Source: Actinoplanes couchii
Lineage (GTDB): Bacteria; Actinomycetota; Actinomycetes; Mycobacteriales; Micromonosporaceae
DNA: 64,000 nucleotides
Reading direction: 5' to 3'
Assembly (NCBI RefSeq): GCF_016862075.1
Contig: NZ_BOMG01000104.1
Location: 62,001 to 126,000, forward strand
Positions 7,876-15,075 of the stretch are shown one piece after another. Positions within the stretch are counted from its first letter, which is position 1, and each line of letters begins with the position of its first letter. A program made the translations under genes and the position numbers. The notes under the pieces are model-generated. The model was not told where the DNA came from. It was given only the letters and a program-made list of their open reading frames with translations, and did no database searches.

Positions 7876-8705
7876 CCGGCCCGCACGGATCGCATGAGGT
7901 GCTCCAGGTCGGCCTCGCCTTCCGGGGTCTGCGCGCCGTGCTCCAGCGCCCTGCTCATCAGCGGCAGCGCGGCCGGCCCGGCGATCAGCGCTGACCAGGC
8001 CTTCTCCTCCCGCTCGTAGCCCTCGACCGGGACGCCGGGCGAAAAGATCTCCTTCACCCGCAGGGCGACGCCGTCGGCGAGGCCGGCGATGTCACGCGCG
8101 ACACGATCGACGAACGTGTCGAGCTCTGCCGCGGGCACCGCGCGGTTGATCCACCCGTAGGCGGCGGCGGTGGTCGCGTCGTAGAGGTCTCCGGTCAGGA
8201 CGATCTCCAGGGCCCGGTTGCGGCCGACGCGTTCCAGGAGATACTGCGTTCCACCCCCGGCGGGCACGATGCCCATGAGGCTTTCGATCTGCCCGATCCC
8301 GGCGGTCTCGGTCGCGGCGAAGACCATGTCGGCGGCCGCGACGAATTCGGCGCCGCCGCCGCGCGCCTTGCCGGCGAGCTTGACGATGATCGGCTGCGGC
8401 TGGCTGCGGAGCAGTTCGCCGACGGCCTGGAAGACGTTCACCCCGTGCGGGGTGGCCGCCGTGAGTTCGTGCAGGAGGTCCTCCTCGTCGAGGATGTGCA
8501 TGTCGACGTGGGCGAGGAAGAACTCCGGGTTCGCCGAGGAGAACACGATCACCCGCACCGACCGGTCGTCGCGAAACTCTCCCAGGACGCTGCGGAGCTC
8601 CGCCATCATCGTCGCGCTGATGACGTTCACCGGAGGGTTGTCGAGCACGATGCCGGCGATTCCGTCCGCGACGGTCACGTGCAGGGTGGAGTACGGCTGT
8701 GGCAT
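7833..8705 (-). CDS. enoyl-CoA hydratase/isomerase family protein
   Basis: Crotonase-fold protein of 290 residues from ATG 8703-8705. The CoA and oxyanion-hole segments are visible as LDNPPVNVISATMM near residues 21-34 and KARGGGAEFVAAADMVFA in the middle, followed by GIVPAGGGTQYLLERVG. The family covers hydratases, isomerases and lyases acting on acyl-CoA thioesters, so the exact reaction cannot be assigned. It is divergent from the HxlR regulator at 8813, with a strong inverted repeat between them that probably controls its expression. Confidence 0.88.
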   Translation of the reverse strand: MPQPYSTLHVTVADGIAGIVLDNPPVNVISATMMAELRSVLGEFRDDRSVRVIVFSSANPEFFLAHVDMHILDEEDLLHELTAATPHGVNVFQAVGELLRSQPQPIIVKLAGKARGGGAEFVAAADMVFAATETAGIGQIESLMGIVPAGGGTQYLLERVGRNRALEIVLTGDLYDATTAAAYGWINRAVPAAELDTFVDRVARDIAGLADGVALRVKEIFSPGVPVEGYEREEKAWSALIAGPAALPLMSRALEHGAQTPEGEADLEHLMRSVRAGQREIVAERPSSMV

Positions 8706-8733
8706 GAGAGTCCTTCGTAAGTGTGCGTTGAGC

Positions 8734-8760
8734 AGGTAGGTTTGCTTTGCATACCTACCT
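8734..8760. promoter_or_regulatory. putative HxlR operator
   Basis: Perfect 8-bp inverted repeat AGGTAGGT (8734-8741) and ACCTACCT (8753-8760) separated by 11 bases, in the gap between the divergent enoyl-CoA hydratase and HxlR genes. The GTAGGT/ACCTAC half-sites resemble known HxlR-family half-sites. Confidence 0.6.
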
Positions 8761-8812
8761 TGCGGGCATGCGCGGATGCCGTCAAGAACGCACTTCGGAG
8801 GTCCTAGAGCAC

Positions 8813-9211
8813 ATGGTGGATACCAGTCCCTACACGGCGCACTACGACGAGAAGGTGCTGTTCACTGCGGACTGCCCGAGCCGGTCGATCCTGGACCAGA
8901 TTTCCGACAAGTGGTCGATGATGGTCCTCGCCGTGCTGGCGAAGCCGACCCGGTTCAACGAGATCAAACGCCGGCTGTCCGGGGTGACGCAGCGGGTCCT
9001 GACCCAGACGTTGCGGCGTCTCGAACGGAACGGGATGATCACCCGCCGGGTCATCCCGACGTCCCCGATCGGTGTCGAGTACGCCCTCACGCCCCTCGGT
9101 GAATCGCTGCGTGAACCCTTCGGGCGGCTCTACGACTGGACGATCGAGCACGCCGCCACCATCCGGGCGGCCCAAGCCGCGTACGACACCGAATCCGGGC
9201 CGTCGCACTGA
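8813..9211 (+). CDS. HxlR family transcriptional regulator
   Basis: Winged-helix regulator of 132 residues. The family signature is clear: a Cys near the N-terminus (FTADCPSRSILDQISDKWSM), the KPTRFNEIKRRLSGVTQRVL recognition segment, LTQTLRRLERNGMI and the wing PIGVEYALTPLGESL. I start it at ATG 8813, eleven bases after CGGAGG, and not at the in-frame ATG 8747, which would lie inside the operator. The single N-terminal Cys could make it redox- or electrophile-responsive, as in some HxlR proteins. It probably controls the divergent hydratase. Confidence 0.9.
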   Translation: MVDTSPYTAHYDEKVLFTADCPSRSILDQISDKWSMMVLAVLAKPTRFNEIKRRLSGVTQRVLTQTLRRLERNGMITRRVIPTSPIGVEYALTPLGESLREPFGRLYDWTIEHAATIRAAQAAYDTESGPSH

Positions 9212-9298
9212 CCGCGGGAGTTCGCCTGATCCCCGGATGGTGGGGCGGGTGTTGACTCCCGTACCCGGCGGTACTTCGCTGTCCGGCGGGGGGAACTC

Positions 9299-10966
9299 AT
9301 GCGGATGCCGGTTCAGGTGCTGTCGGTCGTACTCGCCGCCTTGATGGTTGTGGGCTGTGGAGCGCAGGCGGTGCCCCGGGTGGACGGGCCCGCCGTGGTG
9401 CTGCCGAAAGTCGGCTGTGCGTCGCTGGCCGGGCAGGATCTGTCCGGGACACCGGATGCTCCGGCGGTCGTCGGGTCCGCGGCCGAGACCATCTCCCCGG
9501 GCGGCTGGGCGGTCTGCGAGGTCAAGGGGACCGTCGCGCCGCAGATCCAGTTCGACGTGCAACTGCCCACCGGGACGTGGCGGCAGCGGTACCTGCAGAC
9601 CGGATGCGGCGCCTTCTGCGGCAGTGTCGACTTCTTCGCCGACGCCGCCGACGGATGTGTGCCCCTGGAACGCGGCGACTTCGTCATCGCCACCAACAAC
9701 CAGGGACACGTCGGCGTGTCCGGTTTCGACGCCACCTTCGGCGCCGACCCGCAGCTGCGCGCCGACTTCGGCTACCGCGCCGACCACGTCGTCGCGGTCG
9801 TCGCCAAACGGCTCATCGCGCTCTACTACGGTCAGGGCCCGCGCTGGTCCTACTTCGACGGCTGCTCCCAGGGTGGCCATCAGGGACTGACCGAGGCGCA
9901 GCGCTACCCGGACGACTTCGACGGCATCATCGCCGGCGCCCCGGCGAACCTGTTCACCTCGCTGATCGTGTGGTCCACCGGCTGGCACGCCACCGCCAAC
10001 ACCGGCCCTCGGGGCCGCCCGATCCTGACCGCGGCCGAGCTGCCCGCCCTGCACGCCGCGGTTCTGCGCGAGTGCGACGCCCGTGACGGCCTCGCCGACG
10101 GACAGATCGACGACCCCCGGGCCTGCGGGTTCGATCCGCGGGCCCTGCGCTGCCCGGCCGTCCCCTGTCTCACCGAGGCACAGATCAACACCGTCCGGCT
10201 GCTGTACGACGGACCCCGCGACGAACGAGGCAGGCTGATGTATCCCGGAGGCGAGCCGGTCGAGTCGGAGGCGAACTGGGCACGCTGGGTCACCCCGACC
10301 GCCGCCGGAGCACCGGCCGTGGCCGAAGGCAACACCACGAACGCGCTGAAATACCTCGCCTACCCGTCCGCCCGGCCGTCGGCGACCCTGCGTGATTTGC
10401 GCTACGACTCGGCGACGTTCCGGGAGATCGCCCGGCAGGCCGGCGTCTACGACGCGAGCAACCCGGACCTGACCGCGTTCCGCGCCGCTGGTGGCAAGCT
10501 CCTGCTCTGGCACGGTTGGGCGGACCAGGCGATCTCTCCGTACGGCACGATCGCCTACTACCACGCCGTCACCGAACGCATGGGCGGAGCGGCCGCCACC
10601 CAGCGGTTCGCCCGCCTGTTCATGCTCCCGGGTGTCGCGCACTGCGGTTCCGGCGAGGGCCCGGACGCCATCGACGCGCTCACTCCCACCCTGGCCTGGG
10701 TGGAGAACGGCATCGCCCCCGACCGGCTGACCGCCGTCAAACGCCGGGACGACACCGGCACGGTCGTACGATCCCGCCCGGTCTACCCCTACCCGGCGGT
10801 CGCCCGTCACGACGGCACCGGCAGCACCGACGACGCGGCGAACTTCACCCCGGCCCCACCACCGGTCCGCTACCGCGACGACATCCCGTGGCTGGGCTCG
10901 TTCCGCTCCGGCTACGAACAGACCTGCGGCTGGCACGACGGCCGGTGGACGTGCACCCGGCCTTGA
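9299..10966 (+). CDS. tannase/feruloyl esterase family lipoprotein
   Basis: Secreted esterase of 555 residues. The N-terminus MRMPVQVLSVVLAALMVVGC is a lipoprotein signal with lipobox VVGC, so the protein should be anchored on the outer face of the membrane. The tannase/feruloyl esterase fold is indicated by the nucleophile motif DGCSQGGHQGLTEAQRYPD, the acid region HGWADQAISPYGTIAYY and the His region VAHCGSGEGPD, with many paired cysteines. Expected reaction: hydrolysis of aromatic-acid esters of plant polyphenols or cell-wall sugars. The start ATG 9299 follows a G-rich Shine-Dalgarno sequence. Confidence 0.92.
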   Translation: MRMPVQVLSVVLAALMVVGCGAQAVPRVDGPAVVLPKVGCASLAGQDLSGTPDAPAVVGSAAETISPGGWAVCEVKGTVAPQIQFDVQLPTGTWRQRYLQTGCGAFCGSVDFFADAADGCVPLERGDFVIATNNQGHVGVSGFDATFGADPQLRADFGYRADHVVAVVAKRLIALYYGQGPRWSYFDGCSQGGHQGLTEAQRYPDDFDGIIAGAPANLFTSLIVWSTGWHATANTGPRGRPILTAAELPALHAAVLRECDARDGLADGQIDDPRACGFDPRALRCPAVPCLTEAQINTVRLLYDGPRDERGRLMYPGGEPVESEANWARWVTPTAAGAPAVAEGNTTNALKYLAYPSARPSATLRDLRYDSATFREIARQAGVYDASNPDLTAFRAAGGKLLLWHGWADQAISPYGTIAYYHAVTERMGGAAATQRFARLFMLPGVAHCGSGEGPDAIDALTPTLAWVENGIAPDRLTAVKRRDDTGTVVRSRPVYPYPAVARHDGTGSTDDAANFTPAPPPVRYRDDIPWLGSFRSGYEQTCGWHDGRWTCTRP

Positions 10967-10990
10967 CGGCACCGGATACCACAGAACCCG

Positions 10991-11416
10991 ATGCCACCCT
11001 CCGCGAAGTCCGTTGCCGGCGGGGCACTGCTGGCCGTCGTCCTGGTGCCGGTGCTGGGCTTCCTCGCCGTGGCCGGTGTGGTGCTCTGGATGTACGGCGT
11101 CGCCCTGCCCGGCCATCAGCGCGAGATCACCGAGTGGGAGACGGAGAATTCCCGTCGGATGGCCGCCACCGCACAGCAGACGCTGACCACCGCGGCCGCC
11201 GACGGCCGCCTCACCGACGAGGAGATCAGCGAGGCGGCCGCCGGCACGGCGTGGGACCTGCAGCGCACCGACCCGGTGTGGGTCCTGCGCACCGACTTCG
11301 GCAGCAGTGGGCCGAACTGTTTCTCCTTCGACATCACCACTCCGCTGGGCCCGGCCACCCGGGTCACCACCACCGAATTCTCCACGTGCCCGCTGGTGAA
11401 GCCGCGGACCTCGTGA
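10991..11416 (+). CDS. small membrane-anchored hypothetical protein, 141 aa
   Basis: One N-terminal membrane helix (LLAVVLVPVLGFLAVAGVVL, residues 13-32) followed by an external domain with two cysteines (PNCFSF and FSTCP) that could form a disulfide. No family recognised. The gene follows the esterase by 24 bases on the same strand and may share its transcript. The start at ATG 10991 has only a weak ribosome site. Codon use is normal for the region. Confidence 0.6.
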   Translation: MPPSAKSVAGGALLAVVLVPVLGFLAVAGVVLWMYGVALPGHQREITEWETENSRRMAATAQQTLTTAAADGRLTDEEISEAAAGTAWDLQRTDPVWVLRTDFGSSGPNCFSFDITTPLGPATRVTTTEFSTCPLVKPRTS

Positions 11417-11448
11417 CGACCGACCGCGGCGTTGGACCGGCTGCCGGG

Positions 11449-11454
11449 TAGGTT
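11449..11454 (+). promoter_or_regulatory. -10 box for a leaderless transcript
   Basis: TAGGTT ends six bases before ATG 11461. There is no Shine-Dalgarno sequence in between, consistent with leaderless initiation. Confidence 0.35.
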
Positions 11455-11460
11455 CGATCT

Positions 11461-12333
11461 ATGTTCGACGGATTCCGGCTCGATCAGGTGGACCTCGGTG
11501 ACGTCACGCTGCGCGCCCGCTCCGGCGGCGACGGCCCGCCGGTCGTGCTGCTGCACGGGCATCCCCGCACGCACACGACCTGGCACGAGGTGGCGCCGCG
11601 ACTGGCGGCGAGCCACTTCGTGGTGACACCCGACCTGCGGGGGTACGGCGGATCGACGCTTCCGCCGGACGCGCCGGGTCACACCCAGTCCAGCAAGCGG
11701 GCGATGGCCGCCGACGTGGTGGCCCTGATGGCGCGCCTCGGTCATGACCGGTTCGCGGTGGTCGGCCACGATCGGGGATCGCTGGTGGCGTTCCGGACCG
11801 CCATGGACCATCCGGACCGGGTGTCGCACCTGGTGGTCATGGACGGGCTGCCGGTCGTCGAGCACCTGGAACGCACCGATGCCACCTTCGCCCGGGCCTG
11901 GTGGCACTGGTGGTTCCTCGGCCAGACCGACAAACCCGCGGAACGGGTGATCTGCGCCGACCCCGACGCGTGGTACCGCACCCCCGGACCGGACGAGATG
12001 GGCGCGGGCAACCACGCCGACGTGTGGGCGGCCCTGCGTGACCCGGCGGTGGTCCACGGCATGTGCGAGGACTACCGGGCCGGCCTGGGCGTCGACCGCG
12101 AACACGACGAAGCCGACCGGGCGGCCGGGCGACAGGTCGCCTGCCCGGCCATGCTGCTCGAGTCGGCGCAGGACGACCTCGACATCCACGGCGACCCGGC
12201 GGCGATCTGGGCTCCCTGGCTGGCCCACCCGCTCGACCACCGGGTCATCGACAGCGGCCACCACCAGGCCGAGCAGGCTCCCGCCGCGGTGGCCGACGCC
12301 CTGCTGGACTTCCTTTCCGAGCGCGGAAGCTAA
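11461..12333 (+). CDS. alpha/beta hydrolase, haloacetate-dehalogenase-like
   Basis: Hydrolase of 290 residues resembling fluoroacetate/haloacetate dehalogenases and related epoxide hydrolases. The oxyanion motif is LLHGHPRTHTTWHEVAPRL, and the nucleophile elbow is VVGHDRGSLVAFR with Asp rather than Ser, as expected for a dehalogenase-type enzyme. WWHWWFLGQTDKPAERVI matches the cap segment of that family, and the catalytic His is in DSGHHQAEQ. The usual HDRGGR signature is changed to HDRGSL, so substrate preference may differ. Cytosolic; single-gene unit with its own -10 box. Confidence 0.85.
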   Translation: MFDGFRLDQVDLGDVTLRARSGGDGPPVVLLHGHPRTHTTWHEVAPRLAASHFVVTPDLRGYGGSTLPPDAPGHTQSSKRAMAADVVALMARLGHDRFAVVGHDRGSLVAFRTAMDHPDRVSHLVVMDGLPVVEHLERTDATFARAWWHWWFLGQTDKPAERVICADPDAWYRTPGPDEMGAGNHADVWAALRDPAVVHGMCEDYRAGLGVDREHDEADRAAGRQVACPAMLLESAQDDLDIHGDPAAIWAPWLAHPLDHRVIDSGHHQAEQAPAAVADALLDFLSERGS

Positions 12334-12577
12334 CGCACCAGCTGCCCGGCGATCTCGGCGGTGATCGCCTCGGCGGTGGCGGTCAAGTCCGTCAACAGGC
12401 GGGTGGCCCGGGCGCTTCCACCGTTCGCCGGGTCGCGCTTCTCGAAGAGGCGGACCGACCACGGCGTTTCCGATGCGGGTGGTCTGGTACATCTCGTCGC
12501 CACCGCCGGTCACGTCGTCGTCGCGGGCGTCGGCCGCAGTCGATGCGTTCGAAGGTGGGGATCACGACGGTTGACAC
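12330..12577 (-). pseudogene. frameshifted small gene remnant
   Basis: Three minus-strand frames each supply one protein-like piece of what appears to have been one gene of about 85 residues. From the GTG at 12577 one reads MSTVVIPTFERIDC; after a shift near 12535 one reads GGGDEMYQTTRIGNAV; after a second shift near 12470 one reads WSVRLFEKRDPANGG, then ARATRLLTDLTATAEAI and a stop at 12330-12332. None of the three frames alone gives a plausible protein. Either the gene is decayed or the sequence contains two indel errors. Family not recognised. Confidence 0.45.
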
Positions 12578-12600
12578 GATTCAAGGGGGTCTTCTAGCGT
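12571..12600 (+). promoter_or_regulatory. sigma-70-type promoter of the Gfo/Idh gene
   Basis: TTGACA (12571-12576), an 18-bp spacer and TAGCGT (12595-12600), placed 38 bases before the start at 12639. A perfect -35 hexamer is rare in this window. Confidence 0.55.
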
Positions 12601-12603
12601 TCG

Positions 12604-12617
12604 AGTGAACGGTCACT
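12604..12617. promoter_or_regulatory. putative LacI-type operator
   Basis: AGTGA-ACGG-TCACT is an even palindrome with a central CG, the form typical of LacI-family operators. It covers the expected transcription start of the oxidoreductase/LacI operon, a location that would allow repression. Confidence 0.45.
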
Positions 12618-12638
12618 TTGAGGTGCTGAGGGAGATCC

Positions 12639-14054
12639 ATGTCCAGCGTTGATCAGAACCCCACGGCGCCCCGGCCGCCGTCCAGCCGTAGCGTGCACGC
12701 CGACTCCGCTGTCATCCCCGCCTTCCGGGAGCCACCGGCCGGGCGGGCCCGCCGTCGTTACGCGATCGTCGGCACCGGCCACCGGGCCGGGATGTATGTG
12801 GACGCGCTGCTCAAGGACCACGCCGACGTCGGTGAGATCGTCGGCTGGTGCGACCCCAACCCGGCCCGCATCGACTGGTACGACGCCCAAGCCGGCCCCG
12901 GGATCGCCCGCAGCGACGTGGACGGCCTCGAACGCCTCATCACCGAGCAGGCCGTCGACGTCGTCATCGTGACCACCCCCGATCACAGCCACGCCGGGAT
13001 CGTCGACCGCGCACTACGCGCCGGCGCGGGCGTGGTGGTGGAGAAACCCCTGGCCACGGACGTGACGGGGTGCCGTACCATCGTCGCCGCTCTGCATGAT
13101 TCTCCCGGCGATCTGGTGATGACCTTCAACTACCGCTATGCGCCCCGCAACTCGGCGCTGCGCGAGGTGATCGCGTCGGGGACGATCGGCGAGGTCACCG
13201 GCGTGCACTTCGAGTGGGCGCTGGACACCATGCACGGTGCCGACTACTTCCGCCGCTGGCACCGCGACCGGGCCAACTCCGGCGGACTGCTCGTGCACAA
13301 GGCCAGCCACCACTTCGACCTGGTCAACTGGTGGCTCGGCGACGTGCCGCGCCGGGTCTACGCCTCCACCGCGCTGCGGTTCTACGGTGCGGACAACGCC
13401 GCCGCCCGCGGCCTGACCGGGCGGCCCGAGCGCGGGACCGGCGTCCAGGGTGACCCGTTCTCCCTGGATCTGCGCACCGATCCGCGGCTGGAGGCGCTCT
13501 ACCTGAACGCCGAACACCACGACGGCTACCGCCGTGACCAGGACCCGTTCGCGCCCGGCGTCACCATCGACGACAACATGGCGGTGCTGGTCGACTACCG
13601 GCGCGGCGCGATGCTGTCCTATTCGCTCAACGCGCACAGCCCGTGGGAGGGCTACCGGGTGACGGTCAACGGCACCGCTGGGCGCGCCGAGCTGGAGGTC
13701 GTCGAACGTGGGGCGGTGCTCGACGAGAACGTCCTCGACCCGTCGGCCCTGCAAGCCGAGGCAGGCGATCCGGTCCGCCCGGAGACCGAACGCCTGGTGG
13801 TGCAGCGGCACTGGGGCCGGGCCGAGGAGGTCCCGATCCCGGCCGGCATCGGTGGCCACGGCGGCGGCGACGCGATCATGCTGATGGACGTGTTCCGCCG
13901 CGACCTGCGCGAACGCCCCGACACCCTGGGCCGTACCGCCGGAGTCCTGGACGGCCTGCGCGCGGTCGCCGTGGGCATCGCCGCCAACCGGTCGGTGGCC
14001 GACGGCGTGCCGGTGCTCGTCGACGACCTCGACCTGGGCCGGGACCTGGGATGA
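12639..14054 (+). CDS. Gfo/Idh/MocA family oxidoreductase
   Basis: NAD(P)-dependent oxidoreductase of 471 residues acting on sugars or their derivatives. The Rossmann segment is YAIVGTGHRAGMYVDALL (41-58), the family EKP motif is VVVEKPLATD (about 131-140), and the substrate/catalytic region is HKASHHFDLVNWWLGD (about 220-235). The protein is longer than the usual 330-390 residues because of a proline-rich N-terminal extension and an insert around residues 260-310. It overlaps the LacI gene by ATGA, so the two are translationally coupled. Likely role: oxidation or epimerisation of a sugar imported for catabolism. Confidence 0.9.
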   Translation: MSSVDQNPTAPRPPSSRSVHADSAVIPAFREPPAGRARRRYAIVGTGHRAGMYVDALLKDHADVGEIVGWCDPNPARIDWYDAQAGPGIARSDVDGLERLITEQAVDVVIVTTPDHSHAGIVDRALRAGAGVVVEKPLATDVTGCRTIVAALHDSPGDLVMTFNYRYAPRNSALREVIASGTIGEVTGVHFEWALDTMHGADYFRRWHRDRANSGGLLVHKASHHFDLVNWWLGDVPRRVYASTALRFYGADNAAARGLTGRPERGTGVQGDPFSLDLRTDPRLEALYLNAEHHDGYRRDQDPFAPGVTIDDNMAVLVDYRRGAMLSYSLNAHSPWEGYRVTVNGTAGRAELEVVERGAVLDENVLDPSALQAEAGDPVRPETERLVVQRHWGRAEEVPIPAGIGGHGGGDAIMLMDVFRRDLRERPDTLGRTAGVLDGLRAVAVGIAANRSVADGVPVLVDDLDLGRDLG

Positions 14055-15075
14055 CGCGGCCGGGCCGCCGGCCGACGATCCGCGAGGTGGCCCGGCTGGC
14101 CGGCGTGTCCCACCAGACCGTGTCGCGTTACCTCAACGGCGACGAGACGGTCACCGAGCCGATCCGGCAGCGGGTCGCCCGGGCCGTCACCGACCTGGGC
14201 TACCGGCCGAACCTGGTGGCCCGCGCGATGCGCAGCCGCCGGACCGGCCGGCTGGCGTTCCTGCTGCCCGCCGGCACCGCTGTCAGCTCCCTGGAGATGC
14301 TGCCCGGCGCCACCCGCGCGGCCCGCGACGCCGGATACACGGTCGAGGTGGTGATCCTGGACGGCCCGCCCGGGGACCGCGCCGAACGGGTCCGGGAGCT
14401 GGCCGGCAGCGGGTTCTTCGACGGCATCGTGTCGCTGACCCCCCTGCCGGAGCCGGCCCCCGCGGTGGTGGCGCCCTACTACGACGAGCACATGCGCGGC
14501 ATCGGCGAACTCGCCGACGCGGACGCCACCGACGGCCTGGTAGCGGGCCTGGTAGCGGCCGGTCATCGCCGCTTCCTGCACTTGGCGGGCGACTACGCGC
14601 ACACGTCCGCCCGCCGCCGCCGCGATGCCTTCCAGAAGGCGATCAAGAGCCATGACTGCCTGTCGTACGGGGTGATCGACTGTGGCTGGGATCCCGCCGC
14701 CGCCCGCGAGGCGATCCTCGGCCTGCCGGAGAACGCCCGGGTGACGGCGGTGCTGGCCGCCAACGACATCCTGGCCACCGGCGCGATCAGCGGAGCCCTG
14801 CACCGAGGCTGGCGGATCCCGGCCGACCTGAGCGTCACCGGCTGGGACGACAACTCGGTGGCAGCCGTCATGACCCCCACCCTGACCACCGTCCACGTCG
14901 ACCACGACGCCCTGGGCCGCCGAGCCGTGACCCGCCTGCTGGCCACCCTGAACAACCACCCACCCGCCCCGGACCCCGGCCCCCGACCAGAATCATCTGG
15001 CGGGAGTCGACGGGCTCGCTATCACCGCGACCCCGGCCGCTTCCAGGGGAATCGACCGACCCGCAGTCCAGCTGA
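14051..15075 (+). CDS. LacI family regulator with apparent C-terminal frameshift
   Basis: Sugar-responsive repressor. Its N-terminus TIREVARLAGVSHQTVSRYL is a textbook LacI helix-turn-helix, followed by the hinge NLVARAMRSRRT and a periplasmic-binding-protein-like domain up to GRRAVTRLLATLNNHPP. In the sequenced frame there is then no stop until 16366. One base out of phase, from 14989, the normal family C-terminus appears (TRIIWRESTG), ending at TGA 15073-15075. A one-base loss in the C-rich run at about 14955-14985 explains both facts. I give the end in the corrected frame. The 3' end overlaps the convergent GH42 gene by 83 bp. Confidence 0.75.

Noticed and set aside
8804-11116. 770-codon open frame on the minus strand
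   Set aside because: Antisense to the HxlR and tannase-like genes; low-complexity translation caused by high GC at third positions.
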